From NCBI GenBank assembly GCA_049694275.1, contig JBAVQS010000061.1, positions 1 to 33,863 of the forward strand: a DNA stretch of 33,863 bases, given 5' to 3'. Under the pieces are notes generated by a model. The model did not search any database. It was not told the DNA's origin and saw only the letters and a list, made by a program, of their open reading frames with translations. The position numbers and the translations under genes are program-made. The DNA comes from JBAVQS01 sp049694275 (GTDB lineage Bacteria; Chloroflexota; Anaerolineae; UBA4142; SHND01). Shown piece after piece: positions 26,168 through 33,863 of this stretch (positions within the stretch are counted from its first letter, which is position 1; each line of letters begins with the position of its first letter).

Positions 26168-28677
26168 TTCGGGGTGGGTTGTTCCGCGTCGCGTTCGGGG
26201 TCTCGAACCGGTTGTTCTGGGATGGGTTCTTCCGTGTTTGCGCGATTGGCCTGGGCTTCAAGGTCCAATCCGGCTTTGAACAGGCGCTCTGCCTCCTGCA
26301 GCGCGCCGCGCGCCAGCGCCGCCTGGCCGGCTTTCTCGTAATAGTCAATCGCCCGGGCCGAGTTCTCGGCGGCGCGCCACTGCTCGGCGAGGAGCGCATA
26401 GTGGGACACGGGGTTTGCCTCATACTCTTGCTCATACCATTCGGCGACGGCGCGGTGAAGCTGGCGACGTTGGGCAAAGAGGAGCGTGTCGTACACCAAC
26501 CGCTGCATTTCAGGGTCGGTAAAGGCGAATGCGCCCGGGGTATCGGCGATGAGCAGGTCGAGCTGGACCAGCCGATACAGGTCTGCTTCCAGGTGCGAGA
26601 GGTCCTCCTCAACCGGCATGATGCTGCGGAGTAGGGGGACGGGAAAGGTGATCCCCGCAATGCTGGCCACCTTCAAGACCAGCCGTTCGGAGGGCGAGAG
26701 TTGGTCGAGCAACTGCGCCCGTGCGCTGGGGGTGAGCCGGGGCGCGCGCGTCGGGCGATAGACCGGCACCGGATCCGGTTTGCCCTTGACCATGATCGGC
26801 GCAAGCGGCTCGAATGTCACATCGGGCCGCGCCGCCTCAAAGATGCCCTCGTCGCAGAGGGTCCCTTCCGTCGCCGCGATCATCAACCGCGCGGCGAGGT
26901 TTACCTTACTCCCAACGGCGCCATAGGCGCGGCGGGTCGAGCTGCCAAAAGCGCCGGTCCACATCTGCCCATAGGCAATGCCAATCTGGACGCCGGTGAT
27001 AAAGCTGAATGCGGCGGGGGTCCGGCTCAGGTCGCGCGCCGCGCAGACTGCGCGAACCGCATCGTCCTGATGCGCAATCGGCGCGCCAAAGGCAATATAG
27101 AACGAGCTCCCTTTGTCGCCGGTCATCAACTGCATGAGCGCGGCGTCATAGCGCTGCACTACGGTCTGGACCCATCGTACATAGCGGTCCAGTTTATGTC
27201 CTGCATCCGGGTCCTCGTCGTAATCGATCCCGCTGAATTTCAAAAAGAGCGCCGCGGCGGGACGCAGCTCGGATAGAAAGAGCTGCTTGCCCCCGCGCAC
27301 CCGCTCATAGACGGTGGGGAGAAGCCAGGGCCGGCACCATTCTTCGTGCAGATCGCCTCCGGGCATGGGCGGCCAGGGTGACGGAGAGACCTGCGTAGTA
27401 AGACCGGAGAGGATGGCAAAGCGCGCGCCGCTTTGCCCGTCGGTCCGCCACCCCGCCAGGCTCAAGCCCCCGCCTCCTTCCTGCACCAACCGCTCGGTTG
27501 CGACGATCTCACCGCGTTCGGCAATGTGACTCGCCGCGTCGAGCTCGTCCAGCGTCCGCCCGGCAATTACTTCGAGTTGTTGCACGGCCGGGGACCCCAC
27601 GCCAAAGCGCGAGATCATCCCGGCGGCGAGGACCACCCGGATGCGGAGCAGGGTTGGGGTGCCGTTGGGTGTGGTCACGCGATAGAACTGGCTCATCGTA
27701 TCCTGCATGGCGAGCGCGCAGGCGGCGGCTCTCAGGGATGAAGGCGAGAGATTCTCCGCGGGGGGAGCGTCCTTCTCCTCGAACCAGCAGGTAATACCGT
27801 CGCCATTAAAGGTGACGACGCTGCCGCCATACCGATCCACCTCGGCGACGAGCGCGCCATAGACCGCGTTGAGCTGGCGGGATAACTCCTCGGCCCCCTG
27901 CACACCCATCTCCCGCACCAGCGCATCGGTCAGCGGGGTAAAGCCCGAAATATCGGCGAGGAGCGCTGCGCCGCGCGCCCGTGCGGGCAACTCGACGCCA
28001 AAAGCCAGCGCCTGGCGGCGGTCCATGGGGAGATAGACCGAGAGCGGCTCGGTGGCGGCCTTTTTCATCTCTTCCATGTCGACGCGCAGCCGCTCCAACT
28101 GGCGTTTCATGCGCTGCTCGCGCAGCACCATCTCGCGGGCCATCTTTGTAAAGACCCGCGCCAGCCGACCGAGCGCATCCTCACGGGTGCTGACCTCAGA
28201 CAGATGATTCGGATCAAAAGTTCCCAGCTCGACCGCGGCGGCGGCATCTGCGACCTGTCCCACACGCTCCAGGTACTCGAGCTCCAAGTCGCGCAGGCGC
28301 TTGGCCGCCAGGGAGGCATTGAGGCGCGCTCTCAAGACCGCCGGGTCGAACGGACGCGGCAAATAGTCGGTCGCCCCCATCTCGATACAGCGGACAATGC
28401 TGTCCAGATCGTCGATCGCCGAGATTACAATCACGGGAATGTGCTGGAGCGCGCTGTCCTTTTTGATCTCTTCCAGCACCTGATAGCCATCCATTCCGGG
28501 CATGACGATATCGAGCAGGACCACGTCAAAGGGGTGGGCGCGCAGGAATTCCAGCGCCTCGATCCCATTCTCGGCGCTGGCTACCGTATAGCCCTGTTCT
28601 TCCAGGTTGGTGGTAAGGACAATGCGGTTAAAGGCATTGTCATCCGCAACCAGGATGGTCCCCCTAACCCCTGCCAT
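26164..28677 (-). CDS. Response regulator fused to tandem ADCY10-like class III cyclase domains, lacking the AAA module
   Basis: This 837-residue protein starts with a receiver domain (about 6-120; D12/D13, phospho-acceptor D56). The usual Lys of the KPF motif is R108 (DYLPRPF). A coiled-coil stretch (about 121-210) leads to cyclase domain 1 (about 235-400), with metal ligands D242 (ADISGFT) and D293 (NGDGI). Cyclase domain 2 (about 473-640) has lost the first Asp (K480) but has GDKGS (D521, K522) and VNLAAR (N593, R597). This split of catalytic residues is as in soluble adenylyl cyclase. A winged-helix-like and TPR-like tail follows (about 648-805), with no Walker A or B. I chose ATG 28677, which overlaps the kinase gene by 14 bases; the longer open frame is not protein-like. 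Likely product: cAMP. Confidence 0.88.
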   Translation of the reverse strand: MAGVRGTILVADDNAFNRIVLTTNLEEQGYTVASAENGIEALEFLRAHPFDVVLLDIVMPGMDGYQVLEEIKKDSALQHIPVIVISAIDDLDSIVRCIEMGATDYLPRPFDPAVLRARLNASLAAKRLRDLELEYLERVGQVADAAAAVELGTFDPNHLSEVSTREDALGRLARVFTKMAREMVLREQRMKRQLERLRVDMEEMKKAATEPLSVYLPMDRRQALAFGVELPARARGAALLADISGFTPLTDALVREMGVQGAEELSRQLNAVYGALVAEVDRYGGSVVTFNGDGITCWFEEKDAPPAENLSPSSLRAAACALAMQDTMSQFYRVTTPNGTPTLLRIRVVLAAGMISRFGVGSPAVQQLEVIAGRTLDELDAASHIAERGEIVATERLVQEGGGGLSLAGWRTDGQSGARFAILSGLTTQVSPSPWPPMPGGDLHEEWCRPWLLPTVYERVRGGKQLFLSELRPAAALFLKFSGIDYDEDPDAGHKLDRYVRWVQTVVQRYDAALMQLMTGDKGSSFYIAFGAPIAHQDDAVRAVCAARDLSRTPAAFSFITGVQIGIAYGQMWTGAFGSSTRRAYGAVGSKVNLAARLMIAATEGTLCDEGIFEAARPDVTFEPLAPIMVKGKPDPVPVYRPTRAPRLTPSARAQLLDQLSPSERLVLKVASIAGITFPVPLLRSIMPVEEDLSHLEADLYRLVQLDLLIADTPGAFAFTDPEMQRLVYDTLLFAQRRQLHRAVAEWYEQEYEANPVSHYALLAEQWRAAENSARAIDYYEKAGQAALARGALQEAERLFKAGLDLEAQANRANTEEPIPEQPVRDPERDAEQPTPK

Positions 28678-31600
28678 TCCCGAGTTCCTCCCTGATCGTG
28701 GACAGCGCCGCGGCGACGCGCGCCGTTTCAGCCTCCACGCGTGTAACCAGGTCTGCTGCGCCTTCCATCGTTTCGCCGCGCGCGAGATTCTCCAATTCCT
28801 GGCACAGCCGCGCGAGCGTGAGCGCCCCCAGGCTTGCGCTGTTGGATTTGTACGTATGGGCGACCATCCGCAAAGTCTTGGAATCTCCCTTCTCGATCGC
28901 AAGGCGCGCCTGGGCCAGGGACGCCGGCGCATCCTTCAAATAGCGGCCAATCAGGCTGGGCAAAAGCTCGGCGCTCCGCTTGCCCAATGTGGCCTTGAGC
29001 CGGTCCAGCGCCTTGAAATCAATCGGTCCGGTCTCTGGCGCGTTGTCGCCCGGCGCGGCCGGCGGGGGCGCCGGGTTTGCCGGGACGACCGGCGCGGCGG
29101 GCTTGATGTGCGGCGCGCGTGCGCCGTTCAACGCGCGAATGAGCTCTTCCATCGCGATCGGCTTGCTCACATAATCGTTCATCCCGGCGGCCAGACATAC
29201 TTCGCGGTCCCCCTGCAGGGCGTTGGCGGTCATCGCAATAATGTACGGCTGGCGCTCGGGCGCGAGCTCGCTCCGCATCTGCCGCGTCGCTTCCAACCCA
29301 TCCAGCTCCGGCATCTGAACATCCATCAACACCACGTCATACGCCTGGCGTCGCGCCGCCTCGATCGTCTCCAGGCCGTTCCACGCGATGTCGGCATGGT
29401 ACCCCAGGCCTTCCAGAATGAGCAGCGCTAATTTTTGATTGATCGCATTATCTTCGGCAAGGAGGATCCGCATGGGCAGGCGCGACGCCATCGCTGCATC
29501 CAGCGCCAGGCCGCCCGGCCTGCTCGTTTGGGAATAGGCGGACTGGAGCGCGAGGACCTCGGCCAGCATGTTGTAGAGGCGCGACGCCTTGAGCGGCTTG
29601 TCGAGAAAGGCGGCGAACTCGGCCATGCGCGAATCAGTGGGGCGATGCCCGATGGAAGAAAAGAGGACGAGGGGCAGGCGGCTGGCGTCGGCATAACGGC
29701 GAATCTCGGTTGCCAGCGTTAGCCCATCCATCTCGGGCATGCTCAGATCGAGGATGGCCAGGTCATAGCGTTCCCCGCCTCTCAACCACGCCACCGCCTG
29801 GGCGGGAAGCGCCGTATCAAATGTGCGCAGGCCCCAACTCGATAACTGCGCGGTGAGGATGCGGCGATTGGTGTCATTATCGTCCACGATGAGCACGCGG
29901 CGGCCTTTGAATTGCTCGGGCGCCGGCAGCGCGGGGCGCTGCCGAAAATCGGGCGCCACAATAGCCGGGATGCGGATGTGAAAAGTCGAGCCCCTGCCGG
30001 GCTCGCTCTCAGCCCACAGGTTTCCCCCCATCAATTCCGCCAGCCGTTTGCTAATGGCAAGGCCCAGCCCCGAGCCGCCGTACTTGCGGGTCGTCGAGGT
30101 GTCAATCTGACTGAACGACTGAAAGAGCCGGCCCATGCGGTCGGGCGGAATGCCGATGCCGGTATCCCGGACGGAAAAATGAAGGGTGGCGCGTGGGGCG
30201 CGAGTAGAATCCGGGTGGCCGTCCCCTTCGTACTCGACGCTCACCACGATTTCGCCATGTTCGGTAAACTTGACGGCGTTGCTCAACAGGTTGAGCAGGA
30301 TCTGGCGGAGACGGGTCACGTCCCCCTTGAGCGCGACCGGCACGCCCGGATCGACAACACAGGCAAGGTCGAGCCGCTTTTCGGCGGCGCGGCGCGCGAC
30401 GAGGTCGAGCGCGCCTTCGACACACTCGCGCACATCAAAGGGCGCCTCCTCCAGATCCATGCGGCCCGATTCAATCTTGGTCAAGTCAAGAATGTCGTTA
30501 ATAATGGCGAGCAGCGCGTCGCCGCTCTCGTGAATAATATCTACAAACTCGCGCTGGCGCGAAGCGAGCGGGGTATCGCCCAGCAACCCGCTCATGCCGA
30601 GGATGGCATTCAGCGGCGTGCGAATCTCGTGGCTCATGGTCGCCAGGAAGACGCTCTTGGCCTGGTTCGCCGCCTCCGCCTCGCTCCGCGCGCGTCCCAG
30701 TTCCTCAAACAGGCGCGCATTCTCAAGCGCCACGCTCATATTGAGCGCAACCATTTTCAAGAGCCGCACATCCTGTTCGCTAAAGGCGTTCTCGCGGTCC
30801 ATGTCCTGGAACGAGAGCGCGCCGCGCACCTCGTCGCCGATCACAAGCGGAACATAGAGGACCGATTTCGATACGGCGGTCCCCGCCAGCGCGGCCACGC
30901 CGAGCTCGGTCATCTGCGTCGCGACATTCGAGTTCCATAAAAGCATTTCGCGCGTGCGAATCAGATGACGCGTGAGAGGGGTAAAGGGGCCCGACTCGAG
31001 CGCGAGGCGCTCGCCGTTTTCAGCCAGGTAGCGGTACTGAATCCTTTCGGCGGCATAGTCGTACGTCGCGATAAAGATCGTCTGGACATTGAACAGGGTG
31101 CGAATCCGGTCGCCGACGAGCTCGTAAATATTCTCGGCGTTCACCTGCGCGGCCAGCGTCTGCCCCAGTTCGTTTAGAATTTGCAATTCGCGGGCGCGCT
31201 GTGCAAGCGCCGCATTGGAAGTCGAGAGCTCGGCGGTCCGTTCGGCGACGCGCTGTTCCAGGCTCTGATAGAGACGGGCATTCTCGACCGCGGTGGCCGC
31301 CTGGTTGGCGAGCACCGACAGGAGGTCAAGGTCCACCAACTGCATGCGCCCGAACACCGACCGGTTCTCGCAATAAAGCGTTCCGATCACCTCGCCGCGA
31401 GAGAGCAGGGGCGCCGCCAGGATCGAGATGGGGCGCAGCGGTGAGCTGTTCCGGTCATCCTTGTCCTCAGTCACCAGCCCGCGCCGCGATTCGGTCACCG
31501 CCTTGACCAGTGTCGTGAGCCGCTGCGCCTCGCCGTCGAGCGCGACGCCGCGCCCTGAACGCGCCGCCTCGCGCCCTGCGGCGTCAAACGTCAGGAGAAT

Positions 31601-33196
31601 AATGCGCTCTGCGCCGGCCAGTTCAAGCGCCTCGTCCAGGAACAGGTCGAGCAAGCGGTCGAGGTCCCGCTGTTCGTTCATCTGCACGCTAATATCCATC
31701 ATGCGCCGGAGCGGGTCCTGGATGTTGCGCACACGGGCATCGGTCTGCGCCAGCGGATCAATTCCATGACGAGGCGCCTCGGCGGCCCAGGCCAGTTGAA
31801 TCTCGCGGTTGACGGGGACCTTGTTGAGATAATTCCGGCGCAGGCCCTCGTCGCTCAACGAGGCAATGGTATTGAGCATGCCCGTATGTGCGCGGTCGAG
31901 GAGCTGCCACAACTCTTGCTCGGTGGCCTGGGCGCCGGGCGCGTCCCGGCGAACCTGATAACGCTGCCACCAGACATGCTGCAAAGGCACATCGACCGTC
32001 GTCTCGTTATTGGCCTCGACAAGGTCGATCGCCCGGGCTGTGGCTTGCTCGGCCGCATCCGGGTCGCCCAGCGCAAGGTATGCGGCGGCCAGCCAGGCGA
32101 GGGTGTCGGACAACTCAGCCAAGTGATCCATCTCTTGATAGATCTCGGCGGCCGGTTGGAACCAGGCCACGGCGGCGGCATAGTTATCGCGCACGAGCTC
32201 GAGTTGGCCCAACTGGAGGAGGGTATTGGCCTCGACCGCGCGGTCGCCCGCCTGCGGACACAATTCCAGCGCCTCTTGCTGCGCCTGCGCCGCCAGGTCG
32301 TATTCTCCCAGGGCCATATAGGCGCCCGCGAGGTTGTTCAGGTAATAAATCAGCGAGCCGACGATCTGGAGCTCGCGCGCACCGACCACCGCTTGCTCGG
32401 CATAAGTCTTGGCCTGGTGAAACAGCCCGAGCAGCATGTGCCCCACCGAGAGATTGCTGAGGAGCATCGCCTCGCCGCTGCGATTGCCCGCCGCTCGAAA
32501 GAGGGTCAGGGCCTGTTCCCAGTGGACGCGGGCGCGCGTCAGGTCGCGCTCGCTGATCGCGAGCATATTATGAATGTTCGCCTCGCCCGAGGGGTCGTTC
32601 AATTCGCTAAAGAGCTCGAGCGCGACCTGCGCATAGGCGCGCCCCTGGTCGATCTTGCCAATGTCAATCGCGACGATTCCGAGGACGCGAAGGGTCTGCG
32701 CGATCCCGAGGCGGTTGTCGAGCTCCCGGTGAATGGCAAGCGCCTGCTCGGCAAACTCTTGCGCCGGCAGGTGATTGCCCATATAGCGATGGGCGCTGGC
32801 CAGCGTGGTCAGGTTATCCGCTTCGCGCTGCCGGTCCGCCAGCTCGCGGGCCAGGGCAACGGCCTGCGCGGCCATCCGCTCGGCTAATGGATATTCCCCT
32901 TTACGCATCGCCGCTTGCGCGTGGCCGGCCAGCGCATCCAACTCTTGCCGCCGGTCGCCCAGTTCCTCGGCCAGCCGGGCCATTTGCGCATAATCTTCAA
33001 GCTGACCTCGCAAATTATCCGTCCGATAGTAACAGTCGGCGCGTGCGATGAGCACCTCAAGGGCGAGCCGGGGATTGTCCGCCAGTTCGAGCGCACGCGA
33101 ATAGAGGTCGATTGCGGCGGCATAATTGGCAGCGGCGCGCGCCTGATCGGCAGCGGCGCGGAGGTCGATAAGGGTGGCCGGAGTGTTAATCATCAT
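28664..33196 (-). CDS. TPR-GAF-GAF hybrid histidine kinase with two receivers and HPt (BarA-like relay)
   Basis: In this 1510-residue cytoplasmic sensor, residues 1 to about 430 are tetratricopeptide repeats. GAF-like domains lie at about 505-650 and 690-840, joined by a coiled coil. The HisKA dimerisation domain has H856 in MSHEIRTPLN. The ATPase domain contains NAVKFTEHG, DTGIGIPPD and GGSGLGLAI. Receiver 1 has D1150 (LAILDLSMPEMDG) and receiver 2 has D1292 (VVLMDVQMPELDG). A C-terminal HPt domain has H1447 (AHTYKSNSASLGA). No membrane helix is present, so it should sense an internal signal or bind a protein through the TPRs. The HPt can pass phosphate to the receiver of the overlapping cyclase gene. 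The start may be either of two adjacent ATGs (33196 or 33193). Confidence 0.95.
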   Translation of the reverse strand: MMINTPATLIDLRAAADQARAAANYAAAIDLYSRALELADNPRLALEVLIARADCYYRTDNLRGQLEDYAQMARLAEELGDRRQELDALAGHAQAAMRKGEYPLAERMAAQAVALARELADRQREADNLTTLASAHRYMGNHLPAQEFAEQALAIHRELDNRLGIAQTLRVLGIVAIDIGKIDQGRAYAQVALELFSELNDPSGEANIHNMLAISERDLTRARVHWEQALTLFRAAGNRSGEAMLLSNLSVGHMLLGLFHQAKTYAEQAVVGARELQIVGSLIYYLNNLAGAYMALGEYDLAAQAQQEALELCPQAGDRAVEANTLLQLGQLELVRDNYAAAVAWFQPAAEIYQEMDHLAELSDTLAWLAAAYLALGDPDAAEQATARAIDLVEANNETTVDVPLQHVWWQRYQVRRDAPGAQATEQELWQLLDRAHTGMLNTIASLSDEGLRRNYLNKVPVNREIQLAWAAEAPRHGIDPLAQTDARVRNIQDPLRRMMDISVQMNEQRDLDRLLDLFLDEALELAGAERIILLTFDAAGREAARSGRGVALDGEAQRLTTLVKAVTESRRGLVTEDKDDRNSSPLRPISILAAPLLSRGEVIGTLYCENRSVFGRMQLVDLDLLSVLANQAATAVENARLYQSLEQRVAERTAELSTSNAALAQRARELQILNELGQTLAAQVNAENIYELVGDRIRTLFNVQTIFIATYDYAAERIQYRYLAENGERLALESGPFTPLTRHLIRTREMLLWNSNVATQMTELGVAALAGTAVSKSVLYVPLVIGDEVRGALSFQDMDRENAFSEQDVRLLKMVALNMSVALENARLFEELGRARSEAEAANQAKSVFLATMSHEIRTPLNAILGMSGLLGDTPLASRQREFVDIIHESGDALLAIINDILDLTKIESGRMDLEEAPFDVRECVEGALDLVARRAAEKRLDLACVVDPGVPVALKGDVTRLRQILLNLLSNAVKFTEHGEIVVSVEYEGDGHPDSTRAPRATLHFSVRDTGIGIPPDRMGRLFQSFSQIDTSTTRKYGGSGLGLAISKRLAELMGGNLWAESEPGRGSTFHIRIPAIVAPDFRQRPALPAPEQFKGRRVLIVDDNDTNRRILTAQLSSWGLRTFDTALPAQAVAWLRGGERYDLAILDLSMPEMDGLTLATEIRRYADASRLPLVLFSSIGHRPTDSRMAEFAAFLDKPLKASRLYNMLAEVLALQSAYSQTSRPGGLALDAAMASRLPMRILLAEDNAINQKLALLILEGLGYHADIAWNGLETIEAARRQAYDVVLMDVQMPELDGLEATRQMRSELAPERQPYIIAMTANALQGDREVCLAAGMNDYVSKPIAMEELIRALNGARAPHIKPAAPVVPANPAPPPAAPGDNAPETGPIDFKALDRLKATLGKRSAELLPSLIGRYLKDAPASLAQARLAIEKGDSKTLRMVAHTYKSNSASLGALTLARLCQELENLARGETMEGAADLVTRVEAETARVAAALSTIREELGNGRG

Positions 33197-33206
33197 GATG
33201 CTTACA

Positions 33207-33212
33207 AATATA
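33207..33212 (-). promoter_or_regulatory. Putative -10 element of the kinase-cyclase operon
   Basis: TATATT on the minus strand ends 10 bases before the ATG at 33196. There is no convincing -35 and no Shine-Dalgarno sequence. If used, the mRNA would be nearly leaderless. Confidence 0.4.
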
Positions 33213-33329
33213 GAATTGGGATACGTAGCGATCTACAACAATATTGTTGATTGCTCTCACTTGATTTACCGGGCCCTATGGTACCATCTCATGGCCCGCG
33301 CGTCAATGGGTGTGTTCCTCTGATTCTTG

Positions 33330-33338
33330 TGCTACAAT
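33330..33338 (+). promoter_or_regulatory. Extended -10 promoter of the aminotransferase gene
   Basis: TGCTACAAT: extended TGn plus -10 TACAAT (33333-33338); no good -35. AGGAG follows at 33356-33360, six bases before the ATG. Confidence 0.55.
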
Positions 33339-33366
33339 CCCCCCAAATACTCGTCAGGAGTGATTC

Positions 33367-33863
33367 ATGTCCGATTATATCTGCTATGTGAACGGCGAGT
33401 TCACGCCTTACAGCCAGGCGTCTCTGCCGTTGAACGATCTGAGCATCCTGCGCGGTTACGGCGTGTTTGACGCGCTGCGGACCTATCACGGCAAGCCCTT
33501 TCACCTGGAGGCGCATCTGCAGCGCCTGACAAAATCGGCGGGGCTGATCGGCATCACGCTGCCGTGGAGCGTGGCCGAGATGGAGGCGATTGTCCGCGAG
33601 ACCCTCCGGCGCAATGCGCTCGACGAGGCGACAGTTCGCATCCAGGTGACCGGCGGACCCTCGAACGACGCGATTACGCCGCTGGAGCAGCCCCGGCTGT
33701 TGGTGATGGTCTCTGCGCTCCGGTTCTATTCTGCCGAAATTTACGAAAAGGGAATCAAGGTGATTACGGTCCGGATTGAGCGGCCGCTCCCGACCGCCAA
33801 AACGATTGACTATACGCCCGCCATTCTCGCGCTTGCCCAGGCCCGCGCCCGGAACGCAATGGA
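33367..33863 (+). CDS. Class IV PLP-dependent aminotransferase (branched-chain aminotransferase / aminodeoxychorismate lyase family), 3' end outside window
   Basis: The first 165 residues are present and the frame is open at the window edge; the family is usually about 290 residues. Fold-type IV features are clear: LNDLSILRGYGVFDALRTY near residues 22-40, FHLEAHLQRLTKSA (45-58), and LPTAKTIDYTPAI, in which K145 is the expected PLP-binding lysine. Members transfer amino groups on branched-chain or D-amino acids, or lyse aminodeoxychorismate; the substrate-defining C-terminal half is missing, so I do not choose. AGGAG lies 6 nt before the ATG. It is divergent from the histidine kinase operon. 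Confidence 0.9.
   Translation, partial: MSDYICYVNGEFTPYSQASLPLNDLSILRGYGVFDALRTYHGKPFHLEAHLQRLTKSAGLIGITLPWSVAEMEAIVRETLRRNALDEATVRIQVTGGPSNDAITPLEQPRLLVMVSALRFYSAEIYEKGIKVITVRIERPLPTAKTIDYTPAILALAQARARNAM

Noticed and set aside
28678..28932. 85-codon N-terminal extension of the receiver-cyclase
   Set aside because: It is an Arg/Trp-rich shadow of the HPt domain in the overlapping kinase gene; receivers begin near MAGVRGTILVADD.
29912..30940. Long plus-strand frames opposite the histidine kinase (also 31766-32887) and opposite nnr (4086-5267) and MoxR (8005-9018)
   Set aside because: These are high-GC antisense shadows; conserved catalytic motifs lie on the other strand.

Overview
The window looks like chromosomal DNA of a member of the Chloroflexota (Anaerolineae-like or a related class). 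I infer this from high GC content, from several large secreted proteins joined by long Thr-Pro-Thr linkers, from DUF11, lamin-tail and sortilin/BNR-type surface domains, and from ADCY10-like tandem cyclases and very large hybrid kinases. No 16S or other phylogenetic marker is present, so this is a judgement from gene content. No tRNA, rRNA, CRISPR array, insertion sequence or phage gene is visible.

Layout, left to right. (1) 1-3450, plus strand: the 3' part of a secreted DUF11 protein, a VTT/DedA-type membrane protein read from a probably leaderless transcript, and an uncharacterised 235-residue protein. (2) 3525-8883, minus strand: a MoxR AAA+ ATPase, DUF58 protein, DUF4129 membrane protein and NAD(P)HX-repair enzyme (nnr), tightly packed behind one promoter. 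(3) 9101-18457, plus strand: an envelope module with a small lipoprotein-like protein, a 1138-residue Asp-box/BNR repeat protein with a C-terminal membrane anchor, and a 1693-residue secreted nuclease with lamin-tail domains. (4) 18582-24091, minus strand: a phospho-signalling cluster of vWA protein, PP2C-like phosphatase and membrane-anchored kinase with a helix-hairpin-helix region, resembling the TerY-P / yegI-yegK-yegL triads, preceded by a TIG-domain membrane protein with its own promoter and terminator. (5) 24276-25001, plus strand: a protein with two CDGSH motifs and a ferredoxin-like centre. (6) 25082-33196, minus strand: an overlapping three-gene operon of a 1510-residue TPR/GAF hybrid histidine kinase with its own HPt, a response regulator fused to a tandem ADCY10-like cyclase, and a DUF4037 protein. 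(7) 33367-end, plus strand: the 5' part of a class IV PLP aminotransferase.

The most interesting material is in regions 4 and 6. Region 6 looks like a complete phosphorelay leading to cyclic-nucleotide output. Its cyclase lacks the AAA ATPase module that normally sits between the cyclase pair and the C-terminal helical region, and its receiver domain has Arg in place of the usual conserved Lys. Region 4 is a kinase/phosphatase/vWA triad whose kinase has Arg at the usual ATP-binding Lys position. The nuclease in region 3 has an unusual domain order and a 79-bp tract shared almost perfectly between its two lamin-tail domains. Convergent gene pairs are separated by strong hairpins. Several promoters place the -10 element 6-10 nt from the start codon, which suggests leaderless or near-leaderless mRNAs alongside ordinary Shine-Dalgarno genes.
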